From: Chitinophagaceae bacterium UBA1931
GTDB taxonomy: Bacteria; Bacteroidota; Bacteroidia; Chitinophagales; Chitinophagaceae
Assembly: GCA_002337125.1 (NCBI GenBank)
Contig: DDFJ01000004.1
Location: 919,889 to 983,888, forward strand
Reading direction: 5' to 3'
DNA length: 64,000 nt
A model generated the notes under the pieces. The model had not been told where the DNA came from, searched no databases, and worked only from the letters and a program-made list of their open reading frames with translations. The position numbers and the translations under genes are program-made. Below, piece after piece: positions 53,598-63,133 of the stretch; the first letter of the stretch is position 1, and every line of letters begins with the position of its first letter.

Positions 53598-53628
53598 CGA
53601 ATATACCGCCTGCATTTTTATTTACAAA
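53598..53628 (-). promoter_or_regulatory. ilv operon promoter upstream of the leader
   Basis: Minus strand TTTG (53625-53628), 19 bp, then TATATTCG (53598-53605, one mismatch to TAnnTTTG). The transcript would start about 14 bp before the leader-peptide ATG. Confidence 0.65.
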
Positions 53629-53665
53629 GAACTTTTTTGCTTTTTAAGGAGAAGCGTTTACTCCA

Positions 53666-54778
53666 TTATATAATTGTTGATTTTCTCAACTCTATATTTT
53701 CTCTGTGAATTGCTCCCGGAATTTTTCCTGTTACAAAATCACTCATCAGATCACCTACTGTGCTGGTGAAATAAAAATTAACGGGATCAATATCTTTTGT
53801 AACAAAACTGTTTTTCAGTGTCCAGTCAACAGCTTCAAACACCACATGTGCTTCTTTTCTTAAACCAAAATATTCCATCATCAATGCAACAGAAAGAACT
53901 GCACCAATCGGGTTGGCAATATCTTTTCCGGCAGCATCGGGATATGATCCGTGCACCGGTTCAAACAACGCAGTGCCGTTTCCTATTGAAGCAGAAGGTA
54001 ACATACCCAGTGATCCGCAGAGTACACTTGCTTCATCACTGAGAATATCACCAAACATGTTTTCGGTTAAGATGATATCAAAATGTTTTGGATAAATAAG
54101 CACCTGCATTACAGCTTTGCTTACCAGCATTGATTCAAGATGTACATCGGGATAATGTTTGGCCACATCTGCCACCACACTTCTCCACAATCTTGATGTA
54201 TCAAGCACATTGGCCATATCAACCAATGTTACTTTTTTTCTTCTGCGGTGAGCATATTTAAAAGCAAGATGTGCAATGCGTTCAATTTCTTCCCTGCTGT
54301 AAACCGTTTCATCACTTGCATGACTGAGATCTTCAGCAGTTTGTTTATTGCCGAGATAATTACCACCTGACAATTCACGGAAAATAATAAAGTCAACACC
54401 TTCGAGCTGACGTGGTTTTACAGGCGACAGATGATGCAAAACAGAATAAGGAATAATTGGCCTGATATTACTTGAAAGCTGCAATGCTTTACGCAATCCA
54501 AGTAATCCCTGCTCAGGACGAACCTTTGCAGACGGATCATTAAACTTTGGATCACCAACGGCACCAAACAAAACAGCATCGCTGTCCAAACAAATATCAA
54601 TTGTTTCCTGCGGAAGAGCTGTACCTGTTTTATCAATTGCAGCCGCACCAACTAATGCATCTTTATATTCAAACTGGTGACCAAATTCTTCAGCAATTGC
54701 ATTGAGCATTTTAACTGCCTGTGCTGTTACTTCCGGACCAATTCCATCACCACCCAGTATCGCTATCTTTTTTTGCAT
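53666..54778 (-). CDS. leuB: 3-isopropylmalate dehydrogenase
   Basis: A 370-residue NAD-dependent decarboxylating dehydrogenase of leucine synthesis. Motifs: KIAILGGDGIGPEV at the N-terminus, RELSGGNYLG, and the metal-binding ENMFGDILSDEASVL with GSLGMLPSASIG. Its ends are typical. It follows leuA by 17 bp. The genes for isopropylmalate isomerase (leuC, leuD) are not in this window. Confidence 0.95.
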   Translation of the reverse strand: MQKKIAILGGDGIGPEVTAQAVKMLNAIAEEFGHQFEYKDALVGAAAIDKTGTALPQETIDICLDSDAVLFGAVGDPKFNDPSAKVRPEQGLLGLRKALQLSSNIRPIIPYSVLHHLSPVKPRQLEGVDFIIFRELSGGNYLGNKQTAEDLSHASDETVYSREEIERIAHLAFKYAHRRRKKVTLVDMANVLDTSRLWRSVVADVAKHYPDVHLESMLVSKAVMQVLIYPKHFDIILTENMFGDILSDEASVLCGSLGMLPSASIGNGTALFEPVHGSYPDAAGKDIANPIGAVLSVALMMEYFGLRKEAHVVFEAVDWTLKNSFVTKDIDPVNFYFTSTVGDLMSDFVTGKIPGAIHRENIELRKSTII

Positions 54779-54795
54779 AGGAAAATCAGTGTTTA

Positions 54796-55968
54796 TCAGA
54801 TTACAGCGCTTGTTGCTGTATTGTAAGCATGTCCCATCGACATTAAATCATCATCATTTACTTCTTTCTTCGTATCGGCTATTTCAAGAAACTTCACGTA
54901 TAAAGTATCTACATCATCTCTTGTAAACTGGAAACCGAGTTTTTGCAAACGGTAAGCCAGTGCACTGCGGCCGCTGCGTGCAGTAAGAACAATTTTACTT
55001 GCATCAGCACCTACTTCTTCAGGGTTAATGATTTCGTAGTTCTGTGCATTCTTTAAGAAACCATCCTGGTGAATGCCACTGCTGTGAGCAAATGCATTGC
55101 TTCCAACAATTGCTTTGTTAGGCTGCACGGGCATACGCATGGTATCGCTCACCAAACGGCTCATTGGGTTGAGCATTGGTGTTTTGATGTTGGTATAAAA
55201 ACCAAGATCGCTGTGCTGCTTCAGAATCATTACAACTTCCTCCAGTGAGGTGTTACCGGCACGTTCGCCTAAACCGTTTATTGTACATTCAATTTGTCTG
55301 GCGCCGGCTATTACACCTGCAATGGAATTGGCGGTGGCTAATCCCAGGTCATTATGGCAGTGGCAACTTATAACGGCCTTATCTATGTTGGGTACATTAT
55401 TGATTAAATAAGCAATCTTTTCTCCGTATTGGTAAGGCAAACAATATCCTGTAGTATCAGGAATGTTCACCACTGTAGCACCTGCAGCAATTACTGCTTC
55501 AATTACACGTGCTAAATATTCGTTATCGGTACGTCCTGCATCTTCAGCATAAAACTCAACATCATCTACAAAATTCTTTGCCCACTTTACACATTGCTTT
55601 GCACGTTCCAGAATATCTTCCCTGTTAGAGTTAAATTTTGTTTTGATGTGATGATCACTGGTTCCGATACCAGTATGTATGCGTGGACGTTGTGCATGCT
55701 TTAACGCAGCAGCTGCCACTTCAATATCTTTTTGTACTGCACGGCTAAGCCCGCATACAGAAGCATTTTTAATTACTTTGGCAATTTGCGAAACGCTTTC
55801 AAAATCGCCGGGACTTGAAATAGGAAATCCTGCTTCAATAATATCAACGCCCAGCTCTTCTAATTTTAATGCCAATTCAATTTTTTCTGTAGTATTAAGC
55901 TTGCAACCGGGAACCTGCTCTCCGTCTCTGAGAGTGGTATCAAAAATGAACACTTGTTTGTCGGCCAT
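54796..55968 (-). CDS. leuA: 2-isopropylmalate synthase, short form without LeuA regulatory domain
   Basis: A 390-residue acyl-CoA lyase-like enzyme joining acetyl-CoA and 2-oxoisovalerate. The TIM-barrel motifs [31 protein letters not shown] and GLGERAGN are present. The protein ends soon after the barrel, so the C-terminal LeuA allosteric domain of the usual 500-residue enzyme is missing; leucine feedback through that domain is unlikely. A related activity (citramalate or homocitrate synthase) is possible on sequence, but neighbours leuB and the ilv genes favour LeuA. Confidence 0.9.
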   Translation of the reverse strand: MADKQVFIFDTTLRDGEQVPGCKLNTTEKIELALKLEELGVDIIEAGFPISSPGDFESVSQIAKVIKNASVCGLSRAVQKDIEVAAAALKHAQRPRIHTGIGTSDHHIKTKFNSNREDILERAKQCVKWAKNFVDDVEFYAEDAGRTDNEYLARVIEAVIAAGATVVNIPDTTGYCLPYQYGEKIAYLINNVPNIDKAVISCHCHNDLGLATANSIAGVIAGARQIECTINGLGERAGNTSLEEVVMILKQHSDLGFYTNIKTPMLNPMSRLVSDTMRMPVQPNKAIVGSNAFAHSSGIHQDGFLKNAQNYEIINPEEVGADASKIVLTARSGRSALAYRLQKLGFQFTRDDVDTLYVKFLEIADTKKEVNDDDLMSMGHAYNTATSAVI

Positions 55969-56169
55969 ATCAATCTTTATGAATGTTAAAAAACAGGTTG
56001 TTTACGATTATCAGATTTTTTAAGGTTTTGGAGTAATCAACCCGAACGTTAAAATTAATTTTGTTTGAGAGGGTCAGCAAACCTATATTACATCAAATTA
56101 CGACAGATAAAGAGGATATTTTTAACGAAAACCCTTTACAGCAAAGAGTTTCAGCAGAATTGAATTACG

Positions 56170-57729
56170 ATGCCCAACCGTTCGGCCGATACAGTTTTTC
56201 AGTTGGTAAAATCGCTTGAAAAGAGTGAAAAAAGGAATTTTAAACTCTATATGAAGCGTCATTCATCGGATGGTGACCTGAAAGTGATCCGCCTTTTCGA
56301 TGCAATGGATAAGATGGAAGATTATGATGAAGCCATTTTGCTGAAAAAAAATCCCAGCATTGCCAAGCAGCAGCTCTCCAATTTAAAAGCCCATTTATAC
56401 AAAATTATTCTTGCCAGTTTAAGGCTGATAAAGCAGGAAGACAACATTACCATACAGCTGCACGAGCAAATGGATTTTGCACGTATTCTTTACAACAAAG
56501 GCCTGTACCTGCAAACATTAAAAGTGCTTGAGCGGATGAAGGAACAGGCAAGACAATACGAGCAGATAACCTACCTGCAGCAAATCCTGTTTTTTGAAAA
56601 AAAGATTGAAGCACTTTACATCACCCGCAGTATGCAGGACAGGGCCGGGCAACTTTCAGTTGAATCAGAAATTGTTGACGACCGGCTTACGTACATCACC
56701 AAACTTTCCAACTTATCATTACAGCTATACAGCTGGTTTATCCAAAATGGTGTTGCACGCAATGAAAAAGAAGGTGATGATGTAAAAAAATACCTGGAAG
56801 ATCATTTACCAAAAGATGCAGATAAGCTCAAGGGATTTTATGAGCAGCTTTATTTTTATCAATGCCATGCCTGGGTTGCATTTATACGCCAGGATTTTTT
56901 GATGTATTACCGCTATACGCAAAAATGGGTTGATCTGTTTGATATATATCCTGCAATGATTGAAGCTGAAACAGCTCACTACATTAAAGGACTGCACAAT
57001 TTAATGAGTGCACATTTTGATACACAGAACGATAAAAAGCTGAGCGAAGTAATTGAACTGTTTGAACATTTTGCCCAGCGTAAAGTTGTTCAGCAAAATG
57101 AAAACCACCGCATACTCTGCTTTGTATACCTGTACATCGCAAAAATCAACAAGCATTTTATCGAAGGAACATTTACAGAAGGGTTACGGCTTGTTCCGCA
57201 TATTGAAGAAAAGCTGGAAGAGTTTGAATTATTTCTCGACAGGCATCGTGTACTCACCTTCTACTATAAAATCGCCTGTTTGTATTTTGGCAGTGGTAAC
57301 AATGAAAAAGCCATTGAATATCTCAACAAAATCATTAACTGGAAAGTTGATCTCCGTACCGATCTGCAATGCTATGCACGTTTGCTGCATTTGATTGCTC
57401 ATTATGAGCTGGGCAATTTTGATTTGCTTGAATACCTCATCAAATCGGTTTACCGTTTCATGGGTAAAATGGAAAACCTGAGTGCAGTGGAAGAAGAGAT
57501 GTTTAAGTTTCTCCGTCAGTCATTTAATCTTTCGCCCGATAAATTCAAAGCAGCTTTTGAAGAATTACTTCAGCGTATCCGCAAATATGAAGGCAACCGT
57601 TTTGAATCAAGAGCATTTGTTTACTTAGATATTATCAGCTGGCTTGAAAGTAAAATCGGCAATACACCTGTACAAAAAGTAATTAAAGAGAAGTTTACAA
57701 AAAAACAGGAATCAGCAAAGAACAAGTAA
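56170..57729 (+). CDS. Large helical protein of unknown function
   Basis: A 519-residue protein, almost all alpha-helical, with no signal peptide or membrane segment and no catalytic motif I recognise. Repeating helix pairs (about 100-470) with spacing similar to TPR or SEL1 repeats (YLQTLKVLERMKEQARQYEQ, KIACLYFGSGNNEKAIEYLNK) suggest a protein-binding scaffold. A perfect -7-like box TAATTTTG lies at 56056-56063. The gene is divergent from leuA, with its 3' end 3 bp from the DinB-like gene stop. Confidence 0.8.
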   Translation: MPNRSADTVFQLVKSLEKSEKRNFKLYMKRHSSDGDLKVIRLFDAMDKMEDYDEAILLKKNPSIAKQQLSNLKAHLYKIILASLRLIKQEDNITIQLHEQMDFARILYNKGLYLQTLKVLERMKEQARQYEQITYLQQILFFEKKIEALYITRSMQDRAGQLSVESEIVDDRLTYITKLSNLSLQLYSWFIQNGVARNEKEGDDVKKYLEDHLPKDADKLKGFYEQLYFYQCHAWVAFIRQDFLMYYRYTQKWVDLFDIYPAMIEAETAHYIKGLHNLMSAHFDTQNDKKLSEVIELFEHFAQRKVVQQNENHRILCFVYLYIAKINKHFIEGTFTEGLRLVPHIEEKLEEFELFLDRHRVLTFYYKIACLYFGSGNNEKAIEYLNKIINWKVDLRTDLQCYARLLHLIAHYELGNFDLLEYLIKSVYRFMGKMENLSAVEEEMFKFLRQSFNLSPDKFKAAFEELLQRIRKYEGNRFESRAFVYLDIISWLESKIGNTPVQKVIKEKFTKKQESAKNK

Positions 57730-57732
57730 GCT

Positions 57733-58209
57733 TTAACCTTTCGTTTCTTTTATCATCTTACTGATCAAAGAAATCTGACCAAGGTGATAATAACAATGTT
57801 CAATCACGCCTTCAATATTCATTAAGTAAGTTCCATATTTGGCATCAACAAAAACTTCATCGAGCTGTTCATCCGTTAACTGCTCCACCTTGTTTACAAA
57901 TGTTTCTGCGTTGAAAAGAAATTCATTCAACAGTTTAACCCAGTCCTGTTCATTCGTTATTTCCGGAAGATCAAAACTGAACCGGTCATGTATTTCAAGT
58001 TCACCTCCATTCAGTACATTCAAAATACCACCAAGATAATAGTTGATGTGAAAAGTTAGATGAGCAATTGTATTGAGAGTTCCTATTCTTGTTTTTGCCT
58101 GTTTCCAATCAATATGCAGCAGCTGGTCTTTGTAATTGGTATTGGCAATCCAGCGACCGTTTAACAAAACTTCGCCGAGACGTGCTGCCAGTGTTTTACT
58201 GCGTGACAT
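57733..58209 (-). CDS. DinB-family protein (DUF1572-like)
   Basis: A 158-residue four-helix protein. Candidate metal ligands are His in NTIAHLTFHINYYLGG and His near the end (EGVIEHCYYHLGQISLI), the DinB spacing. The N-terminal LLNGRWIANTNY is typical of DUF1572-like DinB proteins. The substrate is unknown. It is unrelated in close sequence to the DinB protein at 23486-24079. Confidence 0.82.
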   Translation of the reverse strand: MSRSKTLAARLGEVLLNGRWIANTNYKDQLLHIDWKQAKTRIGTLNTIAHLTFHINYYLGGILNVLNGGELEIHDRFSFDLPEITNEQDWVKLLNEFLFNAETFVNKVEQLTDEQLDEVFVDAKYGTYLMNIEGVIEHCYYHLGQISLISKMIKETKG

Positions 58210-58242
58210 TTTTTTTGATTGGATAATGTTTCTGAAGATTGA

Positions 58243-58680
58243 TTAACTCAGTTCACCTTCACGCCATGTTGCGTATGAATTCTTGGTTTCGTAGAGTTTC
58301 ATCTCAACCAGTTTCATATCGGCAGGAAGATCCTGCTGTATCAAACGCTTCATGAACAGCAACAGGTTTTCTGCAGTTGGTTCTGCATCCCACACAACCA
58401 AGTTTTCCTGTTCATTTACTTCCTTGTGTTTGGCAATATAATTTCGTGAAAGAACAAGTTTATGATCAAATAAATCAACCACAGCTTTATTAACGATTTT
58501 CTTCAGGTCTTTAAAATCAAGCAAAAAGCCGGGAGGTGGAATAAATTCCTGTTCTTTAAGCGTTGATCCTACGGTTACATGTAATTCGTACGAATGACCG
58601 TGTATATTTTTACACATGCCATCGTAACCATCAATTGCATGTGCCATTTCAAAATGAAAGATTTTGGTAAGTAAAAGCAT
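58243..58680 (-). CDS. queD: 6-carboxy-5,6,7,8-tetrahydropterin synthase
   Basis: A 145-residue enzyme of the PTPS family making the queuosine precursor from dihydroneopterin triphosphate. The zinc histidines and catalytic Cys are in FEMAHAIDGYDGMCKNIHGHSYELHV, with the family's PPGFLLDFKDLK block and the C-terminal ETKNSYATWREG. It starts 33 bp upstream of the DinB-like gene, so the two may be co-transcribed. No other queuosine genes are in the window. Confidence 0.93.
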   Translation of the reverse strand: MLLLTKIFHFEMAHAIDGYDGMCKNIHGHSYELHVTVGSTLKEQEFIPPPGFLLDFKDLKKIVNKAVVDLFDHKLVLSRNYIAKHKEVNEQENLVVWDAEPTAENLLLFMKRLIQQDLPADMKLVEMKLYETKNSYATWREGELS

Positions 58681-58765
58681 ATTCCTGCGCTCCTTTTAAC
58701 ATTCAGTAATTAAAAACAGCGCAAAATTAGGCTATTGCAGGCTTTCAGGGAAAGAGAAAAAAATA

Positions 58766-58795
58766 ATCCTGATTAGTCCGTGAACTAATCAGGAT
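58766..58795 (-). terminator. Terminator of the beta-glucan cluster
   Basis: Perfect 12-bp stem (58766-58777 with 58784-58795) and a 6-nt loop; on the minus strand it is followed by TATTTTTTT. Confidence 0.88.
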
Positions 58796-58822
58796 CAGGA
58801 TATGTACAAAAAGACGGGTTTA

Positions 58823-61060
58823 TTATTTAGCCCAGCTGATTTTTTTGCTGAGTACTTCAGCTGAGTTTGTTCCGATCATAATCTCAAAATCGCCGGCTTC
58901 CCAATCATATTTCAACTGATCGTTATAAAACCTGAGATCATTTGTTGTAACAGTGAATGTAATTGTTTTGCTTTCACCTTTTTTGATCATCACTTTCTGA
59001 AAACCTTTCAATTCTTTTACCGGGCGAACAACTGAACCAACCAGATCACGGATGTACAACTGCACCACTTCTTCTCCATCAACATTACCTGAGTTGGTTA
59101 CTATAACAGAAACCTGCAATGGTTCATTTCCTTTGAGTGATGTTTTGCTCAACGACAAATTACTGTAATCAAACTTTGAATAACTCAATCCAAAACCAAA
59201 CGGGAATTTTGGATAGATCGACAAATCAATGTATGCTGAACGATATAATTTATCACTATCATTTCTTGCTGGTCTGCCGGTATTGTAATGATTGTAATAA
59301 ATCGGCACTTGTCCTTCTGTTCTTGGGAATGTCATTGGTAATTTACCGGAAGGATTATAATCGCCAAACAACACATCAGCAATAGCATTACCTGCTTCAG
59401 TTCCCAGCCACCAGGTATAAAGAATTGCAGGAACATGATCAGCTGTCCAGTTAAATACCAACGGACGACCTGCACTGATCAACACCACAACAGGTTTACC
59501 TGTTGCAACAACAGCCTGTATTAATTCTTCCTGTACACCGGGCAAATGAATATTACTTCTGCTTTTTGCTTCACCACTCATATCTCTTGCTTCACCAACA
59601 CTGAGAATAACAATATCTGCAGCATTTGCAGCATCAACTGCCTGCTGAAAACCTGTACGGTTTGAATCGTTGATGTTGCATCCTTTGGCATAAAGCATTT
59701 TTGCATCTGCTCCGAGTTTTGATTTTACTCCTTCCCATAATGAAACAATTCTTGCTGTATCATCAGGCCAGTCGTAACTCCAGAAACCATTATGATCGCT
59801 AACTGCTTTTGCAAACGGACCAATCAAAGCAACTGTTTTTGTTTGCTTGCTGATGGGCAGTAACTGTTTTTCATTTTTCAACAGTACAATACTTTTCCTG
59901 GCAATATCTCTTGCAACGGTTAAATGTTCAGGATTATTCCACTCCGCTTTTTCTCTTGTTTCATTGCAGAATTTATATGGATCGTCAAACAAACCCATTT
60001 CAAATTTCTTGCGCAGAATACGACGCACTGCATCATCAATCACACTCATTTTTACTTTTCCTTCCTTCACCAGTTTTGCAAGATGATTAATGTAACTGCG
60101 GCTTTCCATATCCATATCACTTCCTGCATTTGCAGCGGCCATTGCAGCTTCGTAATTATCTTTTACATAACCATGCTGAATCATTTCACCAATGCTTCCC
60201 CAATCACTCACCACAAAGCCTTTAAAGTTCCATTGACCTTTCAGGACATCACGTTGAATATATTTGTTTCCTGTTGCAGGAATACCATTGATATCGTTGA
60301 ATGAATTCATGAAAGTTGCAGCACCTGCTTCTGCAGCTGCTTTAAATGGTGGCAAATAAGTTTCATGCAACTGGCGCAAGCTCATATCAACACTGTTATA
60401 ATCTCTTCCACCAACAGCAGCACCATATGCAGCAAAATGTTTTACGCATGCCATTACAGCATTTGTATTACCAAAACCTTTTCCCTGGAAACCCATTACT
60501 CTTGCTTTTGCAATTAAGCTGCCTAAGTAAGGATCTTCTCCCGCACCTTCCATTACACGGCCCCAGCGTGGATCACGTGCAATATCAACCATTGGAGCAA
60601 ACGTCCAGTGAATGCCCGATGCACTTGCTTCTGTTGCAGCAATACGTGCACTCAGCTCAATTGCCTGCATGTCCCAGCTTGCAGCTTCGCCTAATGGAAT
60701 AGGGAAAATTGTTCTGAAACCATGAATCACATCCTGCCCAAAAAGCAAAGGAATTTTTAATCGTGACTGCATGGCAATCTGCTGCAGTTCTCTTGTACGC
60801 TTTACACCGGTTACGTTGAGCATTGACCCAACTTTACCCGTTTTAATCTGATCAAGCAGTTTATCATCGTTGGTCAAAGGGCCGGTTGCAGCCCATGGAC
60901 CGTTGTATTGATTCATCTGTCCGATCTTTTCATCCAATGTCATCAGCTTTAAAACCGAATCAACTTTCTGATCAATAGTTTTACGTTGAGAAAATACCGG
61001 TTGTGAAATTGTACAAACAAAAAGTACAATTGGCAGCAATGTTAGAATTACCTTTTTCAA
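58823..61060 (-). CDS. Periplasmic beta-glucosidase, GH3 (BglX-like)
   Basis: A 745-residue exported glycosidase: signal peptide (cleavage near VFS-QRK), (beta/alpha)8 barrel (about 30-340), alpha/beta sandwich (about 370-600) and a fibronectin-type-III-like tail (about 640-735). The catalytic nucleophile Asp is in KGFVVSDWGSIGE. It hydrolyses beta-linked gluco-oligosaccharides to glucose. As the last gene of the cluster it would finish the work of the two GH16 endoglucanases upstream. Confidence 0.93.
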   Translation of the reverse strand: MKKVILTLLPIVLFVCTISQPVFSQRKTIDQKVDSVLKLMTLDEKIGQMNQYNGPWAATGPLTNDDKLLDQIKTGKVGSMLNVTGVKRTRELQQIAMQSRLKIPLLFGQDVIHGFRTIFPIPLGEAASWDMQAIELSARIAATEASASGIHWTFAPMVDIARDPRWGRVMEGAGEDPYLGSLIAKARVMGFQGKGFGNTNAVMACVKHFAAYGAAVGGRDYNSVDMSLRQLHETYLPPFKAAAEAGAATFMNSFNDINGIPATGNKYIQRDVLKGQWNFKGFVVSDWGSIGEMIQHGYVKDNYEAAMAAANAGSDMDMESRSYINHLAKLVKEGKVKMSVIDDAVRRILRKKFEMGLFDDPYKFCNETREKAEWNNPEHLTVARDIARKSIVLLKNEKQLLPISKQTKTVALIGPFAKAVSDHNGFWSYDWPDDTARIVSLWEGVKSKLGADAKMLYAKGCNINDSNRTGFQQAVDAANAADIVILSVGEARDMSGEAKSRSNIHLPGVQEELIQAVVATGKPVVVLISAGRPLVFNWTADHVPAILYTWWLGTEAGNAIADVLFGDYNPSGKLPMTFPRTEGQVPIYYNHYNTGRPARNDSDKLYRSAYIDLSIYPKFPFGFGLSYSKFDYSNLSLSKTSLKGNEPLQVSVIVTNSGNVDGEEVVQLYIRDLVGSVVRPVKELKGFQKVMIKKGESKTITFTVTTNDLRFYNDQLKYDWEAGDFEIMIGTNSAEVLSKKISWAK

Positions 61061-61110
61061 TGTCCTGTTATTATGAATGTGAAAAATGTGATCGAAAGAT
61101 AAGATGATTT

Positions 61111-61929
61111 TTACTGATAAATCCGCACATAGTCAATTTCCATACGTTGTGGAAACACAGAATCATCCACGCCAAACTTTCCGCCCCAGTTTCCGCCAAC
61201 TGCAATATTAATCAGCAGGTGAAATGTTTGATCAAATGGCCATGCATCAGTATTGGTATGTTCATTTTTAAATACAAAGTATTTGTTCTTGTCAACAAAA
61301 AAGGAAATTTCATTTTCTGTCCATTCAATTGCATACACATGAAATGCATTGTACCAATCGTTACGACTGATTGCTTTTCCCTTTTGTGTTCCAAGCATAC
61401 CGTTATAAGCACCGGTATGAACTGTACCAAATACTGAATCTTTCCAGTAACCAACATGTTCCATAATATCTATTTCACCACTCTTTGGCCAACCACCATA
61501 AGCCCATTTTGTCGGCAACATCCATATAGCAGGCCACATACCTTTTCCTTGCGGAATTTTTGCTTTGATTTCAATGCGGCCATATTTCCAGTCGCCTTTA
61601 TTTTTTGTTACCAGTCTTGCTGATGTATAAGCTGCATCAGTTTTTGTCTCCTTCCTTGCTTCTACAATAAGCTTACCATTTTCAACTCTTGCATTTTTTT
61701 TATCCTTGAATGTGTAGTACTGCAGTTCATTATTTCCCCAACCACAATTTTGCGGACAACCTCTTGCAGTATCATATCCCCATTTTGCAGCATCGGGCAG
61801 TCCGGGTTTATTAAACTCATCGGCCCAAACCAGTTTTTTAAACTTTGTTTGTGCGGTTGTTGCAACACTCAACAAACAAAGGCAACTGCACAGAACTACC
61901 CCTAACAGATTTTTGAAACCCGTTTTCAT
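61111..61929 (-). CDS. Secreted GH16 beta-glucanase
   Basis: A 272-residue enzyme from the ATG at 61929 (an earlier Met at 61998 would spoil the signal peptide). A signal peptide (to about residue 28, near TTA-QTK) is followed by a GH16 jelly-roll. The catalytic pair lies in GEIDIMEHVG (Glu-x-Asp-x-x-Glu). This arrangement is typical of laminarinases and lichenases that cut beta-1,3 or mixed beta-1,3/1,4 glucans internally. It lies 50 bp upstream of the GH3 gene. Confidence 0.93.
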   Translation of the reverse strand: MKTGFKNLLGVVLCSCLCLLSVATTAQTKFKKLVWADEFNKPGLPDAAKWGYDTARGCPQNCGWGNNELQYYTFKDKKNARVENGKLIVEARKETKTDAAYTSARLVTKNKGDWKYGRIEIKAKIPQGKGMWPAIWMLPTKWAYGGWPKSGEIDIMEHVGYWKDSVFGTVHTGAYNGMLGTQKGKAISRNDWYNAFHVYAIEWTENEISFFVDKNKYFVFKNEHTNTDAWPFDQTFHLLINIAVGGNWGGKFGVDDSVFPQRMEIDYVRIYQ

Positions 61930-62051
61930 AATATTTGTATTAAAAAATTTCAGAAAAAGAGTGATGGATCTTTTACTGGAAAGTAAAATATGAATCACTC
62001 CTGTTGCTATTGACTCTACACGATTGGTACGTAAGTACCTGGAAAATATTT

Positions 62052-63074
62052 TTATTGATAAACTCTTACATAATCAACTTCCATCGCCGCACTGGAAAAA
62101 GCCGGATCAACAGTACCACCAAATGTTCCGCCCATTGCCACATTGAGTATGATGAAAAAATTCTGGTTAAATGGTAAGCTTGCAGTGTTATTGAATGTAT
62201 AAAACGCCACATCATCCACCAGGAATTTTATGGTAGTTGCTGACCATTCAAGTGCATACCTGTGAAACTCAGTTGATACATTTGAAATAACAACAGTAGT
62301 TCCGTCACCATTTCCACCAGAGTGACCGGGATGATGAAGTGTTCCAAAAATTCTGTTGAGATCATTTCCCTTGTGCTCCATAATATCAATTTCGCCACAA
62401 GCAGGCCAACCAACTGTAGTAAGATTGCTTCCCAACATCCAGATAGCAGGCCATGTGCCGCCACCTGCAGGAAGTTTTGCTCTTACTTCAATTTTTCCAT
62501 ACTTAAATGAGAATTTATCTTTTGTCAGTAACCTTGCCGAAGTGTATGAACTTCCACTGTAGCTTTCAGCTTTCAATGTAATTTTCAAAGTGCCGTTTGA
62601 TACAGATGCATTATCGGTACGATTGGTATAATACTGTAATTCACTGTTGCCCCAGCCACCTGCACCAAGATCATATCCCCATTTGGAAGATGATGGTGCT
62701 CCGGTTCCATCAAACTCATCCGACCATACCAATGTCAATGCAACTGTAACGGTAATATCAACAGACTTTGAAATACTTTGTCCGCCTGCGCTTTTTGCTT
62801 TTACAGTAACTGTATAATTTCCTGAAGCAGGATATTTATATGTTACGGCACCTGATGCAACTGTTTGAAAAGTTCCGTTACCGAAATCGTATTCATAAGT
62901 TGCTGCATTTTTTGCAGTGGCAGTAAAGCTTACGTTACCACTGTTATCTGTACTCACTATTGCATTAACAACAAGATCTGTTGGATAAACAACTGTACTT
63001 CCACCTCCACTGTTCTTTTTACAGGAAAACGATAACAGCATGAGCAACAGAACCAATACTGACAAATATTTCAT
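62052..63074 (-). CDS. GH16 beta-glucanase lipoprotein with PKD domain
   Basis: A 340-residue predicted lipoprotein (lipobox LSFSC, Cys18). A PKD domain (about 30-112; YEYDFGNGTFQTVASGAVTYKY) is followed by a GH16 catalytic domain (about 115-340) with the active-site motif GEIDIMEHKG. It is likely tethered to the cell surface and starts depolymerising beta-glucan outside the cell. Sequence is clearly related to the neighbouring GH16 gene, suggesting duplication and divergence. Confidence 0.93.
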   Translation of the reverse strand: MKYLSVLVLLLMLLSFSCKKNSGGGSTVVYPTDLVVNAIVSTDNSGNVSFTATAKNAATYEYDFGNGTFQTVASGAVTYKYPASGNYTVTVKAKSAGGQSISKSVDITVTVALTLVWSDEFDGTGAPSSSKWGYDLGAGGWGNSELQYYTNRTDNASVSNGTLKITLKAESYSGSSYTSARLLTKDKFSFKYGKIEVRAKLPAGGGTWPAIWMLGSNLTTVGWPACGEIDIMEHKGNDLNRIFGTLHHPGHSGGNGDGTTVVISNVSTEFHRYALEWSATTIKFLVDDVAFYTFNNTASLPFNQNFFIILNVAMGGTFGGTVDPAFSSAAMEVDYVRVYQ

Positions 63075-63099
63075 GCGATAATTTTTTTTGATTTAAAAA

Positions 63100-63127
63100 G
63101 CAACCTGCCTGCTGAGAGGCAGGTTGC
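63100..63127 (-). terminator. Terminator between PKD lipoprotein and GH16 genes
   Basis: Perfect 11-bp stem GCAACCTGCCT / AGGCAGGTTGC with a 6-nt loop, followed by five T on the minus strand, 7 bp after the PKD lipoprotein stop. It would lower expression of the enzymes relative to the binding proteins. Confidence 0.85.
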
Positions 63128-63133
63128 GTTAAA

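Noticed and set aside
55969..56169. Possible leucine leader peptide before leuA
   Set aside because: No short frame with leucine codons and no terminator hairpin in this divergent region.
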